Source of the DNA: Iris pallida
Lineage: Eukaryota; Streptophyta; Magnoliopsida; Asparagales; Iridaceae
Assembly: GCA_029216955.1 (NCBI GenBank)
Contig: JANAVB010031417.1
Coordinates: forward strand, 23,069,917 to 23,133,916
Direction: 5' to 3'
Length of the DNA stretch: 64,000 bases
A program made the position numbers and the translations under genes. The notes beneath the pieces were generated by a model. The model ran no database searches, was not told the origin of the DNA, and saw only the letters and a program-made list of their open reading frames with translations. Positions 22,782 through 34,400 of this stretch are shown piece after piece. Position 1 is the stretch's first letter. Every line of letters starts with the position of its first letter.

Positions 22782-23166
22782 AGCCATCCACAGTGGAAGA
22801 AAATTCAATTGCTATATTTTAACTTTAGCCAAATTTTGTACCACTTGTAGACAACAGTTGGCACTTGTCCATACTTGAAAATTACTAGAAAGCTAAGAGA
22901 CGCTCCAAGAGCGTGTGCTAGCTCCACTATATTAATTTCTGGGCCCGCCAACATTAACCAATTTTACCAAACATGGAAGAAAAATAAATAAAACTAATAT
23001 GGAGGAAAAATCTTACCAAACATGGAAAAAAAAAAGAGATGAAAAATGTTAATTTGGAGTATTGTTTGGAGTGTATCAATATCAAGAAGACACTCCAAAA
23101 ATAATAATCTACACAATTTCTAATAACTTGGAGTACGTGTTTGGAGTGTCTCCACTGTGGATGCTC
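22782..23166. mobile_element. Tourist-like MITE (PIF/Harbinger type)
   Basis: The 385-bp element has inverted ends GAGCCATCCACAGTGGA and TCCACTGTGGATGCTC and a TTA duplication on each side (22779-22781, 23167-23169). It has no coding capacity. A poly(A) run lies just outside at 22738-22758. Confidence 0.88.
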
Positions 23167-23227
23167 TTAAAATTGACATATAATCCCTCTAAATTGTCCC
23201 CACACTAACATCTTAGTCACCTACATT

Positions 23228-23345
23228 TACCAAACTCGAGTGGCTCTTGTGGTTACCGAGGAGAGGTATAAGACTCCGACTGGGTGGCGAAAGAACAGGA
23301 AATCGAACCACGGGGGATTGCTGGGAGGGAAAAGGCTCTAACCAA
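23228..23345 (+). mobile_element. Possible SINE relic
   Basis: GAGTGGCTCTTGTGGTTACCGAG resembles a tRNA-like A-box region and GAAATCGAACC about 60 bp later a B box. There is no poly tail, and the right edge abuts the next MITE. Confidence 0.35.
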
Positions 23346-23350
23346 ACTTA

Positions 23351-23740
23351 GAGCATCTCCAACCCTATTGTCTTGTTAAGTGTTGTGAGTCTTAAGTGGC
23401 TCCTATGTGGCATGAGCCACAAGACAATGTCTTGTTTATGTGGCAAAATTATATCTCAAAAGACAATGAGATAGAAAAACTCTCTCCAATGCAAAAGTAT
23501 TGAGGAGACAATAAAAAGTATTTTTTCCAACTTTCAAGGCAACTCCTCCACTTCTTCAACTTTTTTATAAATATTTCTATTCATAAGACAACCAACTTCA
23601 CATTCTCCTTGCCATGTCATTGCCATGTCAATTCATGTTTTATTCTACATTTGTATTGGAGAAAAAATTTTGGAATGAAAGTTTGTCATTCCTATGTGGC
23701 AACCATTTTTTCTAAACTCACAATAGGGTTGGAGATGCTC
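23351..23740. mobile_element. Second Tourist-like MITE
   Basis: Perfect 20-bp inverted ends (GAGCATCTCCAACCCTATTG and its complement) and TTA on each side (23348-23350, 23741-23743). It is 390 bp and non-coding. Confidence 0.92.
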
Positions 23741-23809
23741 TTAGCTCATGAGAACTAAAATTCTGATGCAATATTCTGAAATATACGTATTCAATGGTAC
23801 AATCACCAC

Positions 23810-24225
23810 AAGTAGGAAGAATGAAAATGGATAAGGAAAGTGGGAGGAGAAAATATTTTCTTTTGTTTGGTAAGAAAAGAAAAGTGGATGGAAGAAGAAG
23901 TGAAGGATTGGTTTTCTGAAAAAGTGCATACTCATCTTAATTTATAATTATACCATATATAAATTATATTATTTTGAAGTAGTTCAATAAAGTCAAATGG
24001 TAAATAAATATTGTTAGTTGAGTAAAGTTTTTTTTTTTTTTTCTCCTTTCACTTTTCTTTCCATACCAAACAAAAAAAAATATATCACTTTTATTTTCCT
24101 TCCATCATACCAAGCACAAATGAAAGAAATAACCTTTCTTACCATATGGATAAAAAATAAATCCTTTTTTTTTAATTTTCCATCATTCTACTTTTCCATC
24201 GTTTCTACCAGACATAGTCTTAGTT
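23810..24225. repeat. Purine/pyrimidine imperfect inverted repeat
   Basis: A purine-rich block (23815-23925, with TTTTGTTTGGTAAGAAAAG) faces a pyrimidine-rich block (24035-24215, with CTTTCCATACCAAACAAAA). It is probably a degraded MITE. The small lysine/phenylalanine-rich ORFs are composition-driven. Confidence 0.4.
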
Positions 24226-24482
24226 TACCATTGATTAACATACATGCATGGCCTCTATGACGTCAAGATCGAGAAACGTCACAACTGCTACATAGAGATT
24301 ATTTATCATCTGCTCTGCTCCAGTTACTAACTTTTTTTGATAATTGAGAATTACGACTCGTTAATAGAAATATTTTATGGTAGCAAGTTGTAAAAACATA
24401 ATAGTTGAACGTATTAAAGTAAATTAGCCTTGATTTAAAGTTGACAATTTGGAACGTTTTTCTTATTTGATTGGGATTTTAG

Positions 24483-24626
24483 GTCGTTCTTCCGAAAACA
24501 CGAACACCCATCTTCAAGAACCTGAAGAAATTACATTACAAAGGCGGTCGAATCAATGGAAGTATGCTTCATTCCCTCGCCTCCATTCTGTACCACTGTA
24601 CGTCGCTAGAGAAATTATCTTTACAA
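24483..24626 (+). CDS. F-box/LRR gene, exon 2
   Basis: A 144-bp exon lies between a TTTTAG acceptor and a CAA|GTAAGT donor and is open in the frame that follows exon 1 (phase 0 on both sides). Its 48 residues contain FKNLKKLHYKG and LASILYHCTSLEKLSLQ, a typical repeat pair of plant F-box/LRR/FBD proteins (a 'cP.LE.L.L' type motif). Other frames give a longer ORF here, but only this one carries LRR sequence and good splice sites. Confidence 0.82.
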
Positions 24627-24667
24627 GTAAGTACCTCTTGCACATTCCATATTTTAGGTATTGGTCT

Positions 24668-25240
24668 GAAACATTTGTGTTGTATCTATACTACTCTATA
24701 ATAAGAAAAATTAAGTTTCACCGGTAAAAGTTTTATTTTCCAAAAATATCCTTGTATATCTATATCTATACTACTATATAATAAGTTAGATTTCACCGTA
24801 AAAGTTTTATTTTCTAAAAGTACCCTTGCTTATATTTTCTAATAATTTATACTACGATATAATAAGGAAAGTTAGGCTTCACCGTGAAAGTTTTATTTTT
24901 CAAAAATATCCTTGCATATCTATAGTACTATGTAATAAGAAAAGTTAGACTTCACCGTGAAAGTTTAGTTTTATTTTCGAAAAATACCCTTGCATATATT
25001 TACTAATAAAAACGATTCATCTATACTATTATCTATATTTATACTACTATATAATAAGAAAAGTTAGGTTTCGCCGTGAAAGTTTTATTCCTCAAAAATA
25101 TCCTTGCATACATTTACTAATAAAAATGATTCATCTATACTATTATCTATATCTATACTACTATATAATAAGAAAATTTAGGTTTCACCGTAAAGGTTTT
25201 ATTTCCCAAAAATATCCTTGCATATATTTACTATTAAAAA
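24668..25240. repeat. Tandem array of about six units, possible Helitron-like ends
   Basis: Each unit begins like TCTATACTACTATATAATAAG, continues through GTTAGGTTTCACCGTGAAAG and CAAAAATATCCTTGCATA, and spans about 85-130 bp. Starts lie near 24669, 24765, 24849, 24920, 25038 and 25153. The start word resembles 5' ends described for plant Helitrons, but no CTRR 3' end with hairpin was identified. Confidence 0.6.
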
Positions 25241-25401
25241 TGATTCATTAAAGTTAATATGGACAACTAGTTAATTACGAGAGTGTCAATAATATATAAT
25301 AATAAATTTAAAATAATTAAGACATGCCTTTTAGTCTTCCTCAATAGTTTTAATAAAAACCAGAATAATTATATTAGTTATCTTTAGTCTTCGTAATAAG
25401 A

Positions 25402-25745
25402 ACAGAAAATTTACTGTATGATAGAGAATTCGTTAAAAATTAGTAAAAACGACATAAGTTTGAAAAATTAGTGAAAACGATATAGTACAACAGACAGTGT
25501 TGGAATTGGAGTCATGCCCAAATTTCGACAGACGGTGTGTCGGAATTTTTGGACATGGCTCCAAATTTTCGACACACGGTTTGTCGGTCATATGCATAGC
25601 AAATTAGAGGGAAACTCAGACCGTCCATTTCTAATTTTCGACAAACCGTGTGTCGGAATTTTGGAGCCATGTCCAAATTCCAACGCACGATATGTTGAAA
25701 ATTGGACAAACGATGTCCAAATTCCAACACACGGTATGTTGGAAA
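25402..25745. mobile_element. Foldback element, left part
   Basis: ACAGAAAATTTACTGTA at 25402 begins an arm whose inverted copy ends at 49287 on the other side of solo LTR D. The interior contains several inverted GTCGGAATTTTGGA / CCAAATTTCGACA words. The element was split by insertion of LTR D. Its outer duplication is unclear. Confidence 0.65.
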
Positions 25746-26984
25746 TGTCACGACCCGCACCCTAGAGTAAGGGCACGAGAAGTGGGTACGTCCAGCCTAC
25801 GCCGCAGTGTCGGCGGTAGAACGCTGTCCTAGGTCAATCATCTAACAATATAAGGGTACCTGTACAGTTTATACTCTCCGAATGGAGGTGACATAACAGA
25901 AAACAATCTCAATCACATCTAGGGTAGAAAAAATAAAAGATAGATAGACAGTAACTCAAAGAGAACAGTAGCATAGATGAAATAAGTCAAAGTGTCTAGG
26001 ATAACATAACATCCAGAATGTCAGCCCAAAATACAATATAAGTCTAAGAGTCTATACATCTCAACATCTCAAAATGCAACTCAGAATGTGAGACAAAATG
26101 ATAATATGAAAAAGACTGACTAGCTAAACTAGCCTAGACTACTGGGGCAACATCCTCAGCTGCAGGTGGATCCTGCTGAGGGTCCACAACATAAGTATCA
26201 TCTAGTCCTGCTTCATAATAGGTAGACACCAGGGCCTCATCCTCATCCTCTGTAATATTTTCAACAGGTCCAGTCAGGACAGGAACGAGCACAATACATC
26301 TCACGCAGTTCATAGTATGATTGGAAATATAAAGCATGCAATAGAGTAAAATACAAGAACTGCTGAAAGAAGATACATGTAGTAAAAGAGAACTGTAATG
26401 AAATATCTACTATAATAGAGAACTAGCAGTGACTAATGAGTCAGAGTAAAATATAGACATGTGAATGGCATAGAAAATTCATGACTACAGCTAGGAGTGA
26501 TTCATGACTACAGCTACTGGGGTAATATCCACATGACTATTTCCACTCCCCCATCCCCAATCAATACACAAGGATCCGTTCAAGTTATGTTAAGATTCAT
26601 GATAAGCCCATAAATGGGTGATTCATGAGAGGCTCTGTGAACATGAGAGTACATGAGTCACAAGCGATTCGTGAATCTATGGAAGCATAGAGATACATGA
26701 TGATTCGTGAAACGCACAAACATGCTGTATCTGATGCTCCCGAGGGGGATAATATCTCATGAAAAGATCCATATAGTACCAATCCGTGATAACAATCGTG
26801 TCAGCATCAAGTAAAGTAATCTAGAGCAAGAATATAAATCCTGGCAAGTATGAAACGGTCAGAGAATGTATTCGCCTGATAACTGAACGTCTGAAGAGGA
26901 TATACTGTCTGAGGAGAGATGTATGGCTCCTAATCAGAGCAATACAAGTCACAATGTATCCACAATGGTAAAAATAGAGTATAC

Positions 26985-27490
26985 AATGCATACTACATGA
27001 TTCTAGGTCAATCTGGTCAAAAGTCAACTCTTGGTCAACATTCCAGTCAAACTAGTCTAGTTATCTAGGGTTTTGGTCAACAATGGTCAGACTAGTCAAA
27101 TACTAGTCAACAGGATCAATCTAGGTCAAGTCTAGGTCAAACTTAGACTAACTAAGGTTTTGGTCAAACAAAGACTAGTCAACAAGGTAATTAGGTCAGT
27201 GGTCAATTATCTAAGTCAATACTCCATAAGACTAACTCAAACCATGACACAACTCCTAATTATTCCACTTAACCCCATACATATCTTAATCTACATAGGG
27301 CTATCTATATAACGCAAGTGGTCAAACTTAATCAACTAGTTAGGGTTTAGTCAAACTTTAGTCAACTAGTCCTTCTATGTTCATCCAAGTCATTTCTAAG
27401 TCAATTAGGTCATGGTTGACCTATAGTTGACTTTGGTCAACAATGGTCAACAAGGGTCAACTTGCTAGTTAAACTAGGTCTACTAGACCT
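26985..27490. promoter_or_regulatory. W-box-rich (GTCAA) tract in LTR D
   Basis: More than 20 GGTCAA/AGTCAA or TTGAC[CT] cores occur in about 500 bp, in both orientations. The density matches the equivalent tract in LTR C. Confidence 0.65.
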
Positions 27491-27534
27491 ATTGGTCAAG
27501 TCTAAACCTACTAACACTACCAAAAAAACCAACT

Positions 27535-28199
27535 TTAGCCACGGCCAGATCCGTCGCTTATCCGTCGGTAACATAAATTACCGACGTAATGGCGACGGAT
27601 ATTTGATGAAAATGGCCGTCGGGAAAAACGTCGTCGCTAAAAAATGTCCGTCGCTAAGCCGTCGGACAAATAATTATCCGACGGACTAGCGACTGGTTAG
27701 CGACGGTTGTCTTTCACCTACTTAGCGACGGATTAGCGACATGTTTCCGTCGGTTTACATGCCATATAATATTAAAATATTCGTCGCTAATCCGTCGTCA
27801 ATAGGTCGGTAAAAGCGTATCAGAGAGGTTCCTGATACGCAAATCAGTCGTTATTCCGTCGCCATTCCGTCGTTAACCTCGATGTTATAGCGACGTATTA
27901 GCGACGGGTAGGTCGTCGGCCTGGTTCTGGAAAGCTTCCATATTTCCAGAACCATGTCGACGGATAATTGGTCGCTCATCCGTCGCTAGTCCGTCGTCAT
28001 CCTCGACAGATTAGCGACGGATTAGCGACCAACTATCCGTCGCTAAGTCTCTGGAAACCTACCATATTTCCAGAACCATGTCGACGGATTCGCCGTCGCT
28101 AGGTAGTCGCTCTTCCGTCGGTAACTGCAAAATATTTTATATCACCCAGTTAGCGACGGATATTCCGTCGCTCTTCCGTCGGTAACTGCAAAATATTTA
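27535..28199. repeat. CACTA-2 3' subterminal repeats
   Basis: Dense CCGTCGCTA, TTAGCGACGG and CCGTCGGTAA words occur in both orientations. Interspersed is GGTTCTGGAAA with inverted TTTCCAGAACC (27920-27955), and again a TTTCCAGAACCATG half near 28065. Further copies continue at 39309-39360 after B, and at 45595-45945 at the other end. Confidence 0.85.
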
Positions 28200-28887
28200 T
28201 GTCACGCCCCAGAACCAGAATACTGGAGAGCGGGGGCAGACACAGCCAGCTACGTATATTGAAATAGAATATATCTCAACTATACGGTCACGGCTGTCTA
28301 GATATGAGGGTTTACTACAAGCCAGCAGTCTCTTAAGGTCAAGCCTATTGTCTCAATCTCAAGCAATTAACAGAGTTACAAGATGTTAGAGCGTCAAATA
28401 TATATATATAAGGCGTCCCAAATATTACATATTGGATGATCATGAAGCTAGTCGTACAAATGATAGGACTAGCAAGAGTTCAGTCATACATGATCAACCC
28501 TAGGATTTGTTAATCATGTTTACAGCCCGTAGGCAGACAGTAAGTAAATGTGCATCGAGCTAACAGGTGCTCGTCGGCTAAACGCCTCAAAAGAATAAAT
28601 TTACATATAAGTGGGTAAAACAAAAGGGGAAAACCCACTCTTGGCCCGGGTTCCGTCTAGTTGTCACCATTGGGCTGGAAGCTTGGTAGATCCTCGGGAG
28701 CCGCTCCGAAATCTGGCCATACAAAACCAGCTGGGTCAAACCCCAGAAAGAGCAAGTGCCACAAAGGAGGCCACAAATAAGAACAAAAGCCAGCATATCA
28801 AAACATAAAGAATAAAAGGAAAGTACAAGTAAAATAAAAGTACACAGAGCGATAAACGACTAGGGACGTGGAACCATTCCGGGAGCC

Positions 28888-28932
28888 AGGTTACAATCCT
28901 CAAACCAAACAAGGACCGGGATTGTACCCCTT
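28888..28932 (-). other. Conserved LTR stem-loop (B 3' LTR)
   Basis: GGTTACAATCC and GGGATTGTACC arms enclose the loop motif AAACCAAACAAGGACC. The left and right arm changes relative to family C partly compensate each other. Confidence 0.6.
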
Positions 28933-30014
28933 CGCCTGAATAGCTCACTGTCTCTACCCATTTATCGTTAGAGATAAGTAAAACAATCATGATCAAGGGT
29001 TCCAGGTACAGGGGCTAGACAAGACTCTAGACAGGGCTGGACACCATTCATTCACAATCGGCCAAGCAAGTACTACGGCTTACTACTTTAACTAACTAGG
29101 GTTATCACAAGCCTAATTACTAACAAGATGCAAGTGAGAAACTCCCAGTCCCAAGCCCTGCAGACCATCCAGTTATCCTTCCGCGGGTTGAGAGTTATAG
29201 GTGGGTACATCGCCCGGGAGACAAATGTACCCTTAGGTGACTTAGAGGGTACAACACATGACAGTGTGCTGGAAATGTGCTCTACTCGTCGGCAAGCTAC
29301 AAGTCCATTAATGCCTCCAGATAACGAGACTGCCTGTGACCGGGAATTCTCCATGTTCTAATTTGGCCTATTCATTACCTAGTCCAATTTTAGTGTGAGT
29401 CCCTGGCCGTGGTACCCAGGGAGTCACCCCTTAGACATGATGCAAGACAAGACAAGTGATTTGCACAGAGCAACAGGTAGTACACCCACGGTGTCAAGAC
29501 AAGTCAAGTCGAGTCAAGAGTGCGCCGCCACGGGCCACTATCAAGTGAAGCCAAGTCATACCAAGTCAAGTCAAGTTAAGTTATCAAGTCATGCCAAGTC
29601 GGGAGTGCACCGCTACGGGCCATGATCAAGTCAAGTCAAGGGAACTTCATGCCCAGGTCTGGTTGGTTCGTATGCAGATACAGTGTGAAATTACAAGTGC
29701 AAGCTACAAATATCCAGTTACAAGTACAGGTTGAAGATTAACAGGTTGCAAGTTACAAGTTACTAATATTAAGGATTACTAGATTGCAAGATGAACTACA
29801 GGTTACAGGTGATAGTTATAAAAGATAAGCTAAAGTCTGCAATTCATAAGAAACCAGCCAGAAATAAGCCAAGACCATTAATACAGAAATCAACTCCAAG
29901 TTGTGTCCAAAGTGTATCAAGTCGGGCCAGATAGTGTTGTGAGTTACAAAATATCAGAAGCTCCAATCCATAATAAAACGAGAGGGCTATTGAAGGTCAA
30001 ACGGGCACCAGAGG

Positions 30015-30292
30015 TCCTGTACGCAGGCCAGCATACGCAGGGGCTATACGCAGGCCATACGCAAGGGGAGCAGTACGCAAGCCATACGCAATGCACAGTA
30101 CGCAGGCCAGCATACGCAGGGGAGCAGTACGCAAGCCATACGCAATGCACAGTACGCAGGCCAGCATACGCAGGGAAGCAGTACGCAAGCAATACGCAAT
30201 ACACAGTACGCAGGCCAGCATACGCAGGGGCTATACGCAGGCCATACGCAATGCACAGTACGCAGGCCAGCATACGCAGGGAGCCAGGTTTG
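30015..30292. repeat. 54-bp minisatellite, B 3' LTR
   Basis: Units built from TACGCAGGCCAGCATACGCA and CAGTACGCAAGCCATACGCA repeat about four to five times. TACGCA words continue less regularly to about 30590. ORFs on both strands are repeat artefacts. Confidence 0.92.
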
Positions 30293-31415
30293 CACGAAAA
30301 CCAAACAGCGGGCCCCACGCACGTGGGCGTGCGTATAGGGTCAGCAGCAGCGGCGCCCACGAAATGGAGCTGGGGCCCACGCACACGTGGTACGTGCGTG
30401 TAGGGGCTCAAAGGCTCATGATGGGGACAAGGGAGAGGAGGCCACGTGCTGGCTGCGTAGAGGGGCACTACGCAGGGGAGGCTACGCAGAGTGCAATACG
30501 CAGGGTGCAATACGCAGAAGACCCTAAGCAAGGGCTCTACGCAAGCAACACTACGCAGGAGCTCTACGCAAAGGCCGTACGCGGGAGCCGCGTGGCCAAC
30601 AAGAGGGGAAAGGCTGTGTTCTTCTCCTACCTCTGTCCGAGAGGAAGAACACCCACCCCAAAAACTTGCAAAAATCCATAACTCTTTCAATTGAAAACGA
30701 AATCAGGTTTTGCAAAGACCAAAGTTGTGTAAAACTTGATTCTCCTCAACATGGAAACCTCAAAGACGCCAAAAATCAAAGTTTATGAAATAAATTCGAG
30801 GAAAACTGAGATTCATGAAAGTTTAGATCTAAGGAGATCCATGCTTCAAATCCAGAAACTCCAAGTTCTAATGTTGTTCATGGTGAACTAATCTATCTAA
30901 TGGACAAATAAAAGGGGTTCTCATGTGGTGGCCAAAAGCACTTGCCTATGGGTTGAGGAGTTGTGTGGAAGAAGGAAGAAGAAGAAGATGGAGAAGTAAA
31001 TGAAAAATAAAGAGGAGAGAGAAAAGTTAGGTGGGATATAATGAGGGTGCTTGTGGTGTTCTTGAGGGTGTAGAGTAGGTTAAGGGGTTCAAATGCAAAA
31101 TAACCAAACCAAACCAATTAAAACCGAGCCGAACCAAAACCCGAAATACGAGAAAACCCAAAATTCTGCAAGTCGAGAAAATTAAAAATACAAGCCAAAA
31201 TCCAATCTACGAGTATAAATACGAAATACGGGAAATGAGGGTGACAACTCTACCCACCTTCAAAGAATTCCGTCCTCGGAATTTAATCAAGGAGCTAGAG
31301 ATTGCCACAACAAGCTATACTAAGCACAGACAAGCTACACTAAGCAGTTCAATCATACAACCATACAATACAAGCAAGGAAGGGAAAGCGTAAGGCATAA
31401 GAAAGACATTATACC

Positions 31416-34400
31416 TCACGAGTCAAACAGGTAGGGATATCGCGATCGGATGTCGTCCTCACGCTCCCACGTTGACTCACCTAGAGAGTGATGACCCCAA
31501 GCAACACGGACTAAGTTAATAGTCTTGTTCTTGAGTGTCTTTTCTCTCCGGTCCAATATAGACACGGGCCTCTCCTCATACGAAAGGTTGGTACCAACAA
31601 CCAATTCCGAATGATCTAGGATATGGCTCGGGTCCGGGATGTACCGTCTTAATTGGGATACATGGAATACATCATGCACCTCACTTAGTGACGGCGGAAG
31701 AGCGAGACGATAGGACACATCGCCTACTCGCTCCAGAATATCAAACGACCCTATATACCTAGGACTAAGCTTTCCCCGTACGCCAAAACGAATGACGCCG
31801 CGGGTAGGCGAGATCCTAAGGAATACATGGTCGCCGACGGCAAATTCTAAGGGACGCCGATGAGCATCGGCCCAATGGCGCTGGCGGTCCTGAGCAACTC
31901 GGATGTGATCTCTGACTTTCCTGACCACTTCAACCGTCTGAGAAATCAGTTCTGGACCAAGCATCTGCCTCTCTCCGATATCGTCCCATGCTAACGGGGA
32001 TCTGCATTTCCTACCATACAGAGCCTCGAAGGGTGCCATCAGGATACTGGCCTGGAAACTATTGTTGTACGAGAATTCCACCAGGTGTAGGTGATCCTCC
32101 CACGAACCTCCGAAGTCAAGGGTACACGACCGCAACATATCTTCGAGAGTTTGTATAGTACGCTCTGACTGCCCATCTGTCTGTGGATGATACGCTGAGC
32201 TGAACTTGAGACGAGTCCCCAAACTTTGATGAAGACTGCGCCAGAAGTGGGATGTGAATCTCGTATCCCTGTCTGATACTATGCTGACTGGCACTCCGTG
32301 AAGTCGGACGATCTGCCTGAGATACATCTCTGCTAGCTGTGCCGTCGACTGTCCAACTCTAAAGGGAAGAAAGTGTGCCACCTTGGTAAGCATGTCCACA
32401 ATGACCCAAATAGCATCTCTGCCTGCCGGAGATCTGGGTAACCCAGTCACGAAATCCATGGTTATGTGTTCCCATTTCCATTCTGGGATCGGTAAAGGTT
32501 GAAGAAGTCCAGCTGGCCTCTGATGTTCAGCCTTGACTTGTTGGCAAACCAAACATCGAGAGACATACCGGGCTATCTCCCTCTTTATACCATTCCACCA
32601 AAAGTGCTGACGAATATCTCTGTACATCTTCGTGCCGCCTGGGTGAATGGAATACTGCGAACTGTGAGCCTCTGCCATGACTTCCTGTCTGATATCTTCG
32701 TTGGGTACACAAAGACGCGTGCCGTGTCGAAGTGTACCATCCTCATGAATACATAACTCTGGCCTTCTCCCTGCCTCGCACTCTGCTCTGAGCTGCTGAA
32801 TCTTGGAATCTGTTAACTGTGCTGTCCGGATCCTCTCAACTATGGTGGACTGTATCTGTAGGCTGGCCATCAAGGCCACATTGGAAGGGAGAATCACTTC
32901 AATTCCCATCTTCTGAAGATCTGCCAATAGCTCTGGTTGCGTCGTTAGAAGGTAGACTCCGGCTCTCCGGCTCAACGCATCTGCTACAACATTGGCTTTC
33001 CCTGGATGATACTGCAAGTCCACATCATAGTCCACCAGTAGCTCGAGCCATCTTCTCTGCCGCATATTAAGATCCTTCTGGGTGAAAACATACTTCAGGC
33101 TCTTATGATCAGTAAATATCTCCACTCTGTCTCCGTACAAGTAGTGCCTCCACAACTTAAGTGCAAACACTACTGCTGCTAGCTCCAAGTCGTGGGTCGG
33201 GTAATTCTTCTCATGATCACGGAGTTGACGTGACGCATAAGCAATTACCTTCCCATGCTGCATCAAAACACATCCCAATCCTCTGCCTGAAGCGTCGAAA
33301 TAAACTGTGAATCCTCCGGTCCCATCTGGAAGGGTGAGAATGGGAGCCGTTATCAAACCTCGCTTCAACTTCTCAAATGATTCCTGACATTCTGCTGTCC
33401 AAACGAACGGCACATCCTTGCGGGTCAACTGGGTCATCGGCGCTGAAATCCTTGCAAAATCAGAGACGAACCGCCGGTAGTAGCCGGCCAATCCAAGAAA
33501 GCTGCGAACTTCTGCCACTGAACTGGGTACTGGCCATGACTCGATAGCCACAATCTTCTGGGGATCCACTTCCACTCCTCCTCTGGTAATGATGTGACCC
33601 AAGTATGAAATACGATCGAGCCAGAACTCGCATTTACTGAACTTGGCGTACAACTGGTGCTCTCTGAGAATCTGAAGAACCACACGGAGATGCTGCTCAT
33701 GCTCCGCCTCACTCTTGCTGTAGACCAGGATGTCATCAAGGAATACTATCACAAACTGATCCAAGTAAGGCATGAAAATACGGTTCATAAGATCCATGAA
33801 CACTGCCGGCGCACTAGTCGCTCCAAAGGGCATAACTAGAAACTCCCAATGCCCGTACCTAGATCTGAACGCCGTCTTCGGGATGTCCTGCTCTCTGACT
33901 CTGATCTGGTGATATCCTGACCGTAAGTCTATCTTCGAGAAAACTGAAGCCCCTTTGAGTTGATCAAACAAATCATCTATCCTTGGAAGAGGGTATCTGT
34001 TCTTGATTGTCACTGAGTTCAAGGTACGATAATCAACACATAGCCTGGACGTACCATCCTTCTTTTTCACAAGAAGCATCGGGGCTCCCCAAGGCGATCC
34101 ACTTGCACGAATGAATCCCTTGGTCCTGAGTTCTTCAATCATCTTGTACAAAATTTCCAACTCTGAAGGCGCCATTCTGTAGACTCGCTCTGATACTGGT
34201 GCTGTCCCGGGAATCAAGTCAATGGTGAACTCGATCTCCCGCTCTGGTGGCATCCCTGGAAGTTCCTCTGGGAAGACATCTGGAAACTCTTCAACTATCC
34301 GGGGCAACTGCACTGCTGCTACTGCCATCCGCAATACTGGAGGAGATGGCTCTACTGTGCCTCTGGTAAATGAAAACTCTGGCTCTCCGGGAATACTAAA

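Larger units (their letters stand above)
5220..24482 (+). other. F-box gene intron 1 (19.3 kb, TE-filled)
   Basis: Runs from the GTATGA donor to the TTTTAG acceptor. Its contents are CACTA-1 with nested retrotransposon A, two Tourist-like MITEs and possible SINE relics. At 5832-5895 and 21800-21864, flanking CACTA-1, lies a 64-bp direct repeat (TAGTCTACATGTAC to AGCTACCGTCTTTT) at roughly 85% identity. I see no genes in 5220-6014, 21609-22780 or 23744-24482 beyond these items and low-complexity stretches. Confidence 0.75.
28200..31246 (-). repeat. Retrotransposon B 3' LTR
   Basis: 3047 bp, from TGTCACGCCCC to GAGGGTGACA on the + strand. The candidate TATA (minus-strand CATTATATCC, near 31040) lies about 205 bp from the LTR's transcriptional start side. 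Confidence 0.95.

Noticed and set aside
24449..24727. 92-codon ORF starting MERFSYLIG
   Set aside because: Different frame from the LRR-bearing exon 2, and it runs through both splice sites.
28200..31246. Segmental duplication of 28.2-31.2 kb and 36.3-39.3 kb
   Set aside because: These are the two LTRs of element B, as shown by the internal Gag-Pol and the ATTTA duplication.
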